DNA from: Scytalidium lignicola
Taxonomy: Eukaryota > Ascomycota > Leotiomycetes
Length of the DNA stretch: 64,000 bases
Direction of reading: 5' to 3'
Assembly (NCBI GenBank): GCA_002812745.2
Contig: NCSJ02000074.1
Coordinates: 1-64,000 of the forward strand
Positions 54,540 to 64,000 of this stretch are shown here, piece after piece (position 1 is the first letter of the stretch; each line of letters begins with the position of its first letter). A model generated the notes under the pieces. It had not been told where the DNA came from, did no database searches, and saw only the letters and a list, made by a program, of their open reading frames with translations. The translations under genes were made by a program, and so were the position numbers.

Positions 54540-55432
54540 TTATGATACACCAAGTGGTTTCAAAACCCGTTCCCTTGCGACCTGTACAGCAACATCTCCC
54601 CCCTTTTGTAAAGCAATTGCTCCGATTATAGCGTAAATCGTAGAAGTAAGAACTGTGTCAATTCCGGATGCGTGCATGTTACTTGGCTAAAAAGGAATTA
54701 GTATGATAGTACAGAGATATATATCAATTGGAGTTCTTACATCTCTTGGTTTCCACCTTATTACCTCCGCCATTCCCATTTGTCTACCTAGTCCCCCTAG
54801 TCGTTCTCTTGATAGAAGTTCTGAGCGTGGAATGGCTGAAGTGTTGTCTAGTCCATCCAATGCAGGATGTGTGAAAGGGACACGCCCATCATCAGAGTTT
54901 GTAGATGAAGACGCCGTATCACTTGTCGAGTGTAGTTGGATGATTGTAGTTTGTAAATGTAGAATTCGTCGACCTGCATAACATTATAAGTTATGAAGAA
55001 CAAAAAGGAATACGCAGAATTAAACTGACCCAGAAACGCTAATCGATCATTAAAACCTCTCCGTCCTTGATCAAAGCTCTTGTGCGTAATTGCCAACCAC
55101 TTGATTTCATCCGTTAGAAGTTTATCTCCTCCTCGTCCTAAAAATGTGCTGTACATGCGATCGAGCTTCACCGGATCCGAATTGCATTCGTAAGCTTTCG
55201 AAGGATCCTTTATTCGAGGATGGAACGGTGCCGTCATCTGCTTCGGCGTATATGACCATCGTGGCCGTTCTTCTGCTTCGGTGTTATACTGGACCTCCGG
55301 TCGTCTCGAAGATGCAGAAAATTGTCTGACGGGAAAGGATCCAGAACAGGTTGGCTTGACGCTGCATGAGCACCGCTGCCATGATTGCTTTTGAACGGCA
55401 TTAACCAACCTGCGCGTAGGTTTAGATGCCAT
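54540..55432 (-). CDS. MRPL15: mitochondrial large ribosomal subunit protein L15 (RNase III-fold), 260 aa
   Basis: Exons are 55432-55030, 54973-54741 and 54686-54540 (introns 56 and 54 bp, GTCAGT/ATGCAG and GTAAGA/TTTTAG). The N-terminus is Arg/Ser-rich and positively charged, fitting a mitochondrial presequence, followed by YNTEAEERPRWSYTPKQM. The RNase III-like fold is seen in LTDEIKWLAITHKSFDQGRR, FNDRLAFLGRRIL and, in exon 3, STIYAIIGAIALQKGG. The catalytic acidic residues of true RNase III are not kept, as expected for the ribosomal mL57/YmL15 proteins. It acts in the mitochondrial ribosome. Confidence 0.92.
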
Positions 55433-55663
55433 TGCCCTGTCTGTTACCGGAATCCTGTCGTCTAGTATGGGAGTTTTGAGCCTTGAAGCTGCATCGGTTT
55501 TCGAGGCCTAAATTATTGGAAGTAAACAATTCGCGCTAAACTGTTTTAGGCGACCACATTCAAGGGACAGTAAGGCGATCTCGTTGGGTTATTGGACGAT
55601 TTGGACGACTAATAATGTATTTTCTAGAATGTGTTCAATGATTTATTACTTCGTTTCTTAGCT
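55433..55663. promoter_or_regulatory. short divergent promoter, MRPL15 and RTT109
   Basis: Only 231 bases separate the two start codons, so core promoter elements must be shared or interleaved. Confidence 0.5.
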
Positions 55664-57283
55664 ATGGCTGCGAAGAATATACCAATTTCTGGAGATCATA
55701 GTGCTTCTCCTACTTTAATTGAACAATTATCTGCGGTTCTTCCTCGAGGCTTTACATTTAAGATATATCATCTTTCAACCCCTCCCACCCGAACTACTGC
55801 AATATATGCTCCACCTCCAGGAACCCGTCCTGATCGCACGTATTGTGAAAGCCACTTTTTGGCAATTGCGATAAATACACCGACAGGAACCAATGGCGCC
55901 GATTCAGCAGACGTACTGGTATTTGCGATTGAGGTCTTGATATACTCAACCGCTTTGTCAACAACGCTATTCGTCTCGAAAGCAGATTCCACTGGCTATT
56001 TACATCTCTTGAAGCTCCCCAAAGGTGCATCTTCTCCTATAAGAGACATTAGTTATACGTTCTTACGGCATCTCGTTCGAGAACGAAGACGAGACAATAT
56101 TCGGAGCGTTGTATCGCTTTTTGCCCGGGCTCAAGATCAATATTTGTTTCCTGGTAGTATCAAGAACAGTGGAAAGCATGTTTTGGATGACCGAGGCCTG
56201 GTGCGCTGGTGGTGTAGGGTTCTCACTCCCTTAATTGAAGAGACCAATGACTCAAGAAGACCTACTGAATCTGGCGGAGCCCAATGGAAGGCGATTAATG
56301 GGTTCCTCTTAGTACCCGGACTAGATGCTTATGAGTCGCGATCGTTTATTCCAGCGCAAAGCAGCAATTCTTCAGCAAGTCCCTCCTGGACTGTTGGACA
56401 TCCACTTCGAGAGCTTTCGACTCGGGGATCGGACGTGCCTCCAAGATGTCTAGTTCCCCACTTCCCAGATGATCCGAAAGCACGATTTCTAGACGAACTC
56501 GACGATGAGATATCTGGGGGCTCAACGGATTCTAATAGTGGCCAATGGAGAAGTGTGAAATCAATAGAACAATTCTGGGAGATGATGGCTTTTCGACAGG
56601 AGTGTTCAGCTGGACGGCTGGTAGGATTTATCTGGGTTGTCTTCACGCCTGATGTCGAACTTCCTAGCAGTAATAGCCAAAATTCTGTGGTTAGGTTGGA
56701 AAGCAATGAATATAAGCGCTTGACGTCTATTTCTAACAGTCAAGAGAACGAGAGCTTAGAATGGTCTTACACCAAACCAGCCAAGCCCAGGAAGAAGAAG
56801 AAAAGGCTCTCAGGTCCCATTATACCCCGTGAGCCGAGGATCAAGACTGAAAACAAAAACTACCTATTGGATAGGCCTGAGAGTACTTCTTATTACATAT
56901 GGCGGCCCCAAGGTAGAGGACAAGTAATTGTTGAAGAATCAAATTACAAGCGCATTACGGAACTGTTACTTCATCTCGAGTTTTCGAGTCTCGCTCTCGC
57001 AGTGACAAATACGCAGCGATGGGTTGATGAAATAAGGTCAAGTCACGCATGGGCTGATACCTGGGGTCAAGTTGTCACAGGAACTAAAGAAATCGAAGTT
57101 CGAGATAGTAGTAACACAGGAGGCGTCAATGTCCTCAATCTCACAATCGTCAAGAAGAAAAGAAAAGGGGGAGATGAGGAAAATAATGAGGGTTTTAATA
57201 TAGCTACGCCAACAGGTACTGGAAGCTCACCTCAGGTAAATGTGCTAGGAGGATCTACGATACGGAAAAAGGTAAAAGTCTAA
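55664..57283 (+). CDS. RTT109: histone H3-K56 acetyltransferase Rtt109 (KAT11), 539 aa
   Basis: A single exon from ATG 55664 (MAAKNIPISG); an in-frame ATG 33 bases upstream is possible. Diagnostic stretches are VLPRGFTFKIYHLSTPP, CESHFLAIAINTPT, LFPGSIKNSGKHVLDDRGLV then RWWCRVL, GFLLVPGLD, PRCLVPHFPDDPKARFLDEL and WEMMAFRQECSAGRLVGFIW. The C-terminal half has YYIWRPQGRGQVIVEESNYK and a Lys-rich tail (KKKRKGG, RKKVKV). Rtt109 acetylates H3 K56 (and K9/K27) on newly made histones with Asf1 or Vps75 in replication-coupled nucleosome assembly. The acidic insertion near residues 295-310 and linker at 370-400 match the usual variable loops. Confidence 0.95.
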   Translation: MAAKNIPISGDHSASPTLIEQLSAVLPRGFTFKIYHLSTPPTRTTAIYAPPPGTRPDRTYCESHFLAIAINTPTGTNGADSADVLVFAIEVLIYSTALSTTLFVSKADSTGYLHLLKLPKGASSPIRDISYTFLRHLVRERRRDNIRSVVSLFARAQDQYLFPGSIKNSGKHVLDDRGLVRWWCRVLTPLIEETNDSRRPTESGGAQWKAINGFLLVPGLDAYESRSFIPAQSSNSSASPSWTVGHPLRELSTRGSDVPPRCLVPHFPDDPKARFLDELDDEISGGSTDSNSGQWRSVKSIEQFWEMMAFRQECSAGRLVGFIWVVFTPDVELPSSNSQNSVVRLESNEYKRLTSISNSQENESLEWSYTKPAKPRKKKKRLSGPIIPREPRIKTENKNYLLDRPESTSYYIWRPQGRGQVIVEESNYKRITELLLHLEFSSLALAVTNTQRWVDEIRSSHAWADTWGQVVTGTKEIEVRDSSNTGGVNVLNLTIVKKKRKGGDEENNEGFNIATPTGTGSSPQVNVLGGSTIRKKVKV

Positions 57284-57738
57284 TCTCGTGGGAAGTATCA
57301 AGGAAACGACGAAGAAACTGTGTGGTCATTTCCGGTTACTTCTATGCTACGGGTCTATTAGCATGGATTGGCGTTTTGGACAGGAACATCGGCGGTGAAG
57401 CTGGGGATACCCAAGGAATAGATTCACGTTTATCAATATACAATTCTCTAGCAATATTTGACTTACTCTTAGTACGTTTCTATCTCTTTAGCTCTCAGCA
57501 TGTTGTAATAGGTGTCAAGTTCACAGATGAATTGCCTTTATTCTACATCGTTTACTAGTCTCTTGAGAACCATAGTATAAAAGGCTAGGTACAAATGAGA
57601 CGTTGTATGCATGAAAAGAAGTGCAGACAACGAGGAAAAACAACAGGTGGAAAGACGATCCCCGTAACTGCCAAATACGAGCTTGAATGTGCCGTGCACA
57701 CAATCTCCAAACCCGTACGTAGACATCGAGACCGCTTT
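57284..57738. other. intergenic region between convergent genes
   Basis: 3' flanks of RTT109 and the following minus-strand gene. A plus-strand frame here (57322-57558) has no family features and is not called. Confidence 0.5.
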
Positions 57739-59179
57739 CTAATACAAATCATCGCCAGGTAAAGCACTTCCACCAAAACCAACGGTGCTGATATGGACAG
57801 TCGCCGTTCCAACACCACAGTTGGAGACAATGCAACCTTCGTCAGATCGGACTCGCCACATGCCATTTACTCCGATATCGAACTTTTCTCCAGCAAGCTG
57901 GACCTGGACCTTACCAGCGGCAACAGAGCAGATCCTGATAAATACATCTAGTTGAGCTTGGGGTAGCTGAAAATTGAGGCCTTCCTCGAGCTCGCGGACT
58001 TGAAAGTTAAATCCATTGAGCTTTACTCCGTTTGGTCTGTCGAAGATGTATTTTGAGGAGAAAGCAATGTCTACATTCTCATATTAGTTATATATAGTTC
58101 TATAGTTTAGGGAGGAATAGGGGTTGAGTGGGGGGAAAGGGAGAAGACTTACTTTCGTCGACTTCGGCATCTTCGTTGTTCTTTTCGCCACGAACTCTGC
58201 CACGGACTTTTCCTGGTTCGACCTCCCAGTCAGAGATATCGTTTTCTCCATTTCTAACGGCCTCCTGCAGTGCAAAGTTTTGAGTGTTAGGAGATAATAC
58301 AACGGCTGGAGACACGTCGAAACTGCTAAATCTATGAATAGTAGGTGAACGTGCTGGTGAACGTGCCGGTGAAGAAACTTCTGATTCGATGGTTTGGATC
58401 ACAGACTCCTCTGGAATCTGTTTTGTTACCTTTCTACCCTTGGGAGTAGACTCTGCTTCATACCAACTTCCATCCTCAGAAGTTATCTCAATCGGAGAGA
58501 CCTCCTTATCAGCGGTTTTTGGAGATGAATTGCCAAATGCTGTAGTGTCTCGTACAGCGGGAATCTCGATAGTAAAATTTCCACTCTTGTGCTTCTTTGA
58601 CTTTTTGGCTTTCGACGGTTTCTCATCTTTTAGTACTGGTTTGACATTGTGAGCGGGTACGGATTTGCTTCTATTATACTTTATCTTCAAGTCGTAGAAG
58701 CTGTCTTCAACTTCAGAAGTATCATCTTTGATGATGATTTGGTTGAGAGCGGAATTATGAGCAGAGGATGATGCGGTACTTGAAAATCTCTTTTGTGTTG
58801 CAGGACTGCAATCTTTAAAGATGCTTTGCATGAGAGCAATTTTCTTGGGACCAAAGGGGGCAGAAGAGGCCTTTGAAGCAAGATCCCCTTCCCTTTTAAT
58901 GACTGACACTTCATCATGATCTGTTGATGGATATCGATCATAAATACTAGGTTCAGTTTTCAACGGGTGCTCCTTTACAACTTCACCAACTTCTATAACA
59001 TCAGAATCGCTCTGCAAATTGTTCTGGTTGAGAATCTTTTGCCTCTTCTCTCTCTTCTTGCTACTACCACCTCGGTTGCCCCGTTTTCTCTTGCTTCGAG
59101 CAGAACTTTTGGGGGTTGCATGAGGCGTGCCAGTGTCTCCAGAGTGAGATAGCGGGCCCATAGTAGACTTTGTCTTCAT
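57739..59179 (-). CDS. predicted nuclear protein with basic N-terminus and compact C-terminal beta domain, 452 aa
   Basis: Exons are 59179-58153 and 58070-57739; the 82-bp intron (GTAAGT to AATGTAG) fuses AEVDE to NIAFSSKYIFD. The N-terminal 340 residues are disordered: a bipartite-type nuclear signal (RSKRKRGNRGGSSKKREKRQ), two SUMO-site-like motifs (PLKTEPS, VIKREGD), a second Lys-rich cluster (SKAKKSKKHKSG) and repeats ARSPARSP. The last 110 residues look folded: GFNFQVRELEEGLNFQLP, LDVFIRICSVAAGKVQVQL, DIGVNGMWRVRSDEGCIVSN. That pattern is cupin-like and distantly recalls the CENP-C/Mif2 C-terminal dimer domain, but I could not test it. Two later ATGs are less likely starts. Confidence 0.8.
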
Positions 59180-60770
59180 ATTCAGTCAATATATAAGAAA
59201 AGTGGGTAAATGTATTGATAGCACTTACTGTATTCCAATATCACAAGTGCGTAGGGGTTCTGAGAAATTGAGTGTAGACCATATGTATGTTCAAAAGATC
59301 ATGTTGCAAGTGTAAAAGGTGAATTGAATTAAGAAGACAAGACAGCGTCGCCGAGATGGAGACAGCACGTTGAGGCCTTTTTGGGGTAGTGAATCTTGAG
59401 GAGGCTGCCTTACAGATTGACAACAGAACATTCTAAGGAAGCTACATGGACACATTTATGCTAGCAATAAAATTATCATGTTTCTACAACTATGCAGAGT
59501 GATATATGTGCAATTAAGGTCTGAAGTCTAATACTTTTGCCATCGGCAGAGAAGATATATTGTAGAAGAGGTACAGTACACAATACATACACCACTCGTT
59601 TCATGGCGTTGTTCCTTGGATAAGAAACAACATATATAACAACAGCAGCACCAGGAGAAGGAATCACCATTTCCTAACCTATGGGCGGCTTATGAGTCCA
59701 TAGCATCGACATAGACTCGTAGCTGGGTAAAACAAGAAATCCCCTCTAGGAGTGAAAAATTTAACTCAATCTGTACAAAGAATATTGGTAATCAATAATT
59801 ATAACTAGGAAGAAAGGAGAATAGTTTGTCTTACTCATTCTCTAAGAAAGACATCAGTAAAGAAGAAGAAGAAGAAGAAGAAAAAGNAGCTACGATGCAA
59901 CGCATCTTGCCTACCGTTGCCCAAGGTAATTCCAACAAAAGAAACCTCAGCGTACTGCATCCTCACAGACATAGAGCACTATTATCTGAGTGTATGAGAT
60001 GCGAGTGCTCTAGTTGCTGAGTTGGCTGCGAAACCTGATTATGGAGCTGTCAACGATGCACGATGATGTGCAGGCGTATCTAAATGTATAAATGTATAAA
60101 TGTATCAGAGTCGCAGCGGTTGAGCCTTCTGAAGGATCAAAACGCGGGGTTCCAACTTGCAGCGACCACACTGACTACAGACTGCTCGTTCCAAGGACAT
60201 AGACCCTAATTCTTCAGCTGGCATCGTCTTGCTATTAACCCTATCACGGAGATGATGACAGTGCAGGAAACCCTCTATTTCAATGCGATTGTACTAGAGA
60301 GCGTCCGAAGTAAAAGAACTTGCACGGCTGTTGTGCAAATTCTGTACAGTCCTGTCCCCCTGGAGGAGAATGACGTCGGGACCTGCGGTAGGTGCCACAC
60401 CCTGGACCATCCTGCCAAATTGCGCCGTGGGTGGTCCCTAAATTCTNCCCCCCCTCACATGTATGTACAGTACTCAGTCACCCCAATCATCCGCTATCCC
60501 AACCCATATCACATCCATATCACACGAACCTCACCCATTGAACACGAGCTCGCATTGCTTATTCCTTAACACCCACTACACTTGAAATTGAACAGTTTTT
60601 TTAAGACTCCTTCCGCAGTTAACCATCCCTGACTGGGTCTTAACTCTCAAAGCGTGATTTGAATAGTCAAAATCAAAACGCAAGCCAGAATATTCCACAG
60701 CGCTTAAGAACCACCCTCTTTGCGCAAGGCGTGAACTCTCCAAACCCATCCCTATATTTATTCGGTGACG
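59180..60770. other. intergenic region
   Basis: No supported gene. It includes a GAA trinucleotide run with an undetermined base (59861-59887), an ATAAATGT tandem near 60084-60104, a C-run with an undetermined base (60447), and the promoter/leader of the next gene from about 60550. Confidence 0.5.
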
Positions 60771-61642
60771 ATGAACATGACGCAAGAAGCACCCGTATCG
60801 GTTCACTCACCTCCGAGTACGACTGCAAAGCGTCCCAAAGGTGAATAAATACCCCGCGCCTCACGTACATTTCCATCTCCTTGCGCTCTTATCTAACCAA
60901 AGACCTAGGAATCCTCAAAAACTCCAACTGGCATCCCTCACCACCATCTCAACCCCCATCTCCCGTCCGACCAGACATTCCACATGCGCCATCCGATAAA
61001 GAAATCACCCTAGAAAATACCCTGAAGAATGCAGGCCACCGACGATCGTCCTCCGTGGCACGACCCGGTGCTCGGCGATCCAGTACCGCCTCATCAATCT
61101 ACGACCAGGACAACAGCCAGCGCCTAAAATGGGACGAGGCGAATCTGTATCTGACGGAGCAGGAGAGGAGCTCGACGATGAAGATCGACGAGCCCAAGAC
61201 GCCCTTCGTGAAACATTACGATCCGACGGAGGACGATGAGGAGATTCGTAGGCTGAATAAGGATGAACTGGAGCAGGCGCATTCGCCGAGGGGATCGAAA
61301 GAGGATGAGATCCCGGGATTAGAACTCGGTGAACCGGAGGAAGAGATCCCTGAAGTCTCATATGACGATGACGATGACGAGCATGCAAGGCGCAAGGCAG
61401 AGAAGGCGGTTCATGTTGATAGTGGGTATGATGAGCATGTAGGCATGTCGGCTGAGGAGAGAGAGAAGCACCGTAAGTTTGAGGAGATGCGCAAGAAGCA
61501 CTATCAGATGAAGGAAGTGGCTGGTCTGCTGGGTCACCCGGAGGAGATTGATGCCTTAGTTGCTGATGACGATGACGAAAATGGGGAGGGGGACGATGAA
61601 GACGGGGATGTACAGATGAATGGTATTGGCGTTGCGAGATAA
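60771..61642 (+). CDS. GLC8: protein phosphatase 1 inhibitor-2/Glc8 homolog, 267 aa
   Basis: Exons are 60771-60840 and 60909-61642; the 68-bp intron (GTGAAT to CCTAG) splits the KGILKN motif (K-R-P-K-G then ILKNSN). PP1-binding elements are KGILKNS near residue 24, [17 protein letters not shown], the Thr-Pro site [17 protein letters not shown] and the helical [16 protein letters not shown]. The C-terminus is highly acidic. Inhibitor-2/Glc8 binds and modulates PP1 (Glc7) and in yeast acts as an activator when phosphorylated on the Thr of a TP site. Disordered overall, as known for the family. Confidence 0.92.
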
Positions 61643-62214
61643 GGTTCTTCAAAATGATCTGAATTATGCATTGGGGGATTATTGTTACCTTTTGGCTCTC
61701 AAATGAAGAAAGGAGCTTGGAATTTCCCAGATCATATATCTGTCATTTCTTGCATTTCGTGCTTCCCTCGCGTTTTGAGCCGTGTATTATTGTCTATGTG
61801 TCATGTTTACTGCTTTTTAGCATGACTAGCTTTAGCTGTTGTCTTGACAATGCTGTCTCGCATGTTCATGTCTATGAGGATTCATTCTCAGCATTGTTCA
61901 GTGTCTGGATTTGAGATAGCAATATCTGTTTGCTCTCTAAACATAGGCTTGTCTATACACAGATCAAATTAAGAACTTCCCGAGTTATCATATGCACGCT
62001 GGATTGATTAGACCTAGGTTTCTAGATGTCAAAACCAATGGAGATTGCAATTAATCAAAACAGAGCGTCTAACTTCCTGTATCAAGTTGTTTTTGAAGAG
62101 TGGATCCCACCTTCCCAAATATAAGCACCTGAACGCCTTGCTGATGCACCGTTCCCTATTTCCTTGATGTATATTCACAACACCACCCTTATCATCTGTG
62201 GATATCGGAGTATG
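61643..62214. other. intergenic region between convergent genes
   Basis: 3' flanks of GLC8 and SRP54; no gene or repeat seen. Confidence 0.5.
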
Positions 62215-63846
62215 TTATCGTCCTCTACCACCGCCACCTCCACCACCACCGCCACCACCCATACCACCCATCATGCTCATCATCTTTTGCATATCCATAC
62301 CACCGGGCATGCCTCCTGGTCCTCCAGCACCACCGCCTCCAAACATCTTCATTAAAGAGCCCATATCCGGCATTCCACCCATACCTCCCATGCCTCCAGC
62401 GCCCATGCTTGCAAGCCGTTTTTGCATGGCAGCCAGCTGCTGTTGCTTGTTACCACCACCCATAGCGCCCTGTGCTCTTTGCATGTTCTTCATATTACCG
62501 CCCATCTTCTTTGCCATATTAGCCATCATCTTATGCTGCGTGAGGAGGTCTTCGACCTCTCTGACGCTGGTACCACTTCCATATGCTATCCTAGTCATCC
62601 GGGTTGGTTGCTCAACAAATATCTTGCCGTCACTGTCAAGTTCCTTCGTGGTCATGGAGTCACAGATGTAGATCATGCGCTTAAGTTTCAAAGATCCTTC
62701 CTCATCGTCCATTCCTTGCATCATGCCACTCATTCCGGGGATCATACCGGCCATCTTTGACAGTGGGCCCATCTTCATGATATTTGATAACTGGTCTCTT
62801 AGATCCCGGACAGTGAAAACACCTTCTGCGATGTGCTTCATTGTGTCTTTTTGATCCAACTTTAAGGATTGAACATGCTCGACAAGTCCCTGTATGTCTC
62901 CCATGCCTAACAGTTTAGATACAAACTGTTGTGGCGCGAATCTTTCTAAGTCAAGCATATGTTCCCCCGTTCCAATGAACACTATAGGGGTATGAGTTGC
63001 AGCAACTGCTGAGATTGCACCACCTCCACTTGCATGGCCGTCTGTTTTAGTAATGATGATGGCACCAAAGTCAGCTGCCTCCTTGAAAGCCTTGCTCTGT
63101 GCCTCAGCCTGTTGTCCAATGCTAGCATCCATTACCATAATCGTCTGGTCCGGTTTAACCGCACTCTGAATGTCAACCATTTCTTGAAATAAGGCCTCTT
63201 CTTGACGATGTCTTCCACTAGTATCGACAATAATGATATCAAATCTTTCCTTTTTGAACTTTTCAACACCATCACGGGCAACTACCACTGGATCCGTTTG
63301 AGTTAGAGACCCATAGTAAGGTATTTTTGCTTTAGTTGCATTCTGCTTAAGTTGATCAAAGGCACCTGCTCGGAAGGTATCGGCGCAAACCAAACAAGCC
63401 TTGAATCCCCTGGATTGATAATGTCGAGCTAACTTCGTACAAGTCGTCGTTTTTCCAGCACCTTGTAAGCCAACAAACATGATAACATTCGGTTTCCCCT
63501 TTTTTGGTTTGAAAGGTTCGGCATGAGGATCCACCAGTTTTACAAGTTCGTCGAAGACTGCTTTTTGGATGAGTCGTTTCTTATTCACCCCAGGGGCAAG
63601 TTCCTTGAAGTTCACAGTAGTTTTAATTGATTTTCGCAGATTTCCAACCAGCCGTACATTGACATCGGCTTCAAGTAATGCGGCACAGATCTCTTTTATC
63701 ATACCATCAAAAGCCTGTCGGAAATTAGCAAGAGTGACGACCGCCTTGTTATCCAGAAATAACCTTACCTTCTCATCGAGGTTGCTGGACCGTGTGAGGT
63801 CCGAGACAGCGGCATTGATGCGCCGTCCGAGATCTTGAAGAACCAT
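62215..63846 (-). CDS. SRP54: signal recognition particle subunit SRP54, 543 aa
   Basis: Uninterrupted frame from ATG 63846 ([20 protein letters not shown]). The N domain (1-90) is followed by the GTPase domain: P-loop [15 protein letters not shown] near 107-121, [44 protein letters not shown] and [12 protein letters not shown]. The Met-rich M domain begins near 330 ([20 protein letters not shown]) and binds signal sequences and 7SL RNA. It ends in a Gly/Met-rich tail with a run of Gly residues before RGR, longer than in yeast. It delivers ribosome-nascent chains to the ER. The 7SL RNA gene is not in this window. Confidence 0.97.
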   Translation of the reverse strand: MVLQDLGRRINAAVSDLTRSSNLDEKVRLFLDNKAVVTLANFRQAFDGMIKEICAALLEADVNVRLVGNLRKSIKTTVNFKELAPGVNKKRLIQKAVFDELVKLVDPHAEPFKPKKGKPNVIMFVGLQGAGKTTTCTKLARHYQSRGFKACLVCADTFRAGAFDQLKQNATKAKIPYYGSLTQTDPVVVARDGVEKFKKERFDIIIVDTSGRHRQEEALFQEMVDIQSAVKPDQTIMVMDASIGQQAEAQSKAFKEAADFGAIIITKTDGHASGGGAISAVAATHTPIVFIGTGEHMLDLERFAPQQFVSKLLGMGDIQGLVEHVQSLKLDQKDTMKHIAEGVFTVRDLRDQLSNIMKMGPLSKMAGMIPGMSGMMQGMDDEEGSLKLKRMIYICDSMTTKELDSDGKIFVEQPTRMTRIAYGSGTSVREVEDLLTQHKMMANMAKKMGGNMKNMQRAQGAMGGGNKQQQLAAMQKRLASMGAGGMGGMGGMPDMGSLMKMFGGGGAGGPGGMPGGMDMQKMMSMMGGMGGGGGGGGGGGRGR

Positions 63847-64000
63847 GCTGTCCGAATCAAAATTGAAGTCGCTGGAGCAGCGTTGGTTGATTTACACCTA
63901 CTTTGAGGGTGTAATTATATTGTTGTCTGGCTCCAAGAGAGTGTGGGACAAGGGTGGCCAATGCGGGTGGGGTTGCCTTGTCTGCGGGAGTTAATCCGTT
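63847..64000. promoter_or_regulatory. SRP54 upstream region
   Basis: 154 bases upstream of the minus-strand SRP54 start codon up to the window edge; presumed promoter and leader, no specific site claimed. Confidence 0.45.

Noticed and set aside
61005..61652. Minus-strand 215-codon frame opposite GLC8
   Set aside because: His/Pro/Ser-rich shadow of acidic GLC8 codons.
62198..62671. Plus-strand proline-rich frame opposite SRP54
   Set aside because: Mirror of the Gly/Met-rich SRP54 tail.
1..64000. CRISPR arrays, bacterial operons, rRNA genes or a secondary-metabolite cluster
   Set aside because: No regularly spaced direct repeats, no polycistronic spacing, no rRNA-like sequence and no PKS/NRPS/terpene-type core genes were seen.

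Overview
The window is nuclear DNA of a filamentous ascomycete (Pezizomycotina). Genes carry short introns of about 45-200 bp with GTANGT-type donors, CTAAC/CTGAC-like branch sites and YAG acceptors, and lie on both strands without operons. The set includes fungus-specific or fungal-type genes (Rtt109, a DUF4748-type protein, a fungal arylsulfotransferase-like protein, an expanded fungal protein-kinase-like family). Protein style and the kinase remnants suggest Leotiomycetes (Helotiales), but that is inference; no rRNA or marker locus is present.

Layout. 0.7-4.6 kb: an isochorismatase-amidase fusion and a Tim17-type translocase subunit with an 8-nt microexon. 4.6-10.9 kb: an AT-rich, gene-poor repeat island with several miniature inverted-repeat elements (including a 599-bp hAT-like one with an 8-bp target duplication), a perfect 40-bp hairpin, two near-identical intron-containing tRNA genes and a broken hypothetical gene. 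11-18.3 kb: a secreted/membrane arylsulfotransferase-like protein, a pogo transposon tail, a HAD phosphatase and a CorA-like transporter. 21-31 kb: a low-complexity protein, a 3-beta-HSD-like dehydrogenase, succinate dehydrogenase subunit Sdh3, the queuine transferase accessory subunit and an LCCL membrane protein. 31.5-38.6 kb: an inositol 5-phosphatase with a beta-propeller, a DUF4748-type small protein and a CID/SR/proline-rich splicing-type protein. 38.7-46.1 kb: a second degraded island with kinase-like, APH-like and sacsin/NO VEIN-like remnants, bracketed by a 34-bp direct repeat. 46.8-63.8 kb: dense housekeeping genes: AdoMet decarboxylase, Cfd1, an AP/clathrin-accessory-like protein, mitochondrial ribosomal protein L15, Rtt109, a nuclear protein with a possible cupin tail, Glc8/inhibitor-2 and SRP54.

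The genes form no single pathway. Themes are mitochondrial function (Tim17, Sdh3, MRPL15, QTRT2), RNA and protein biogenesis (CID protein, SRP54, tRNAs), Fe-S assembly (Cfd1), chromatin (Rtt109), polyamine synthesis (Spe2) and nitrogen scavenging (the fusion). Several pairs share short divergent promoters. Exon boundaries below were placed by hand from splice signals and frame continuity; where I give exon coordinates, their summed length is a multiple of three. Twelve single Ns, nearly all touching a homopolymer run, indicate assembly or base-calling artefacts, and two of them break the LCCL gene.
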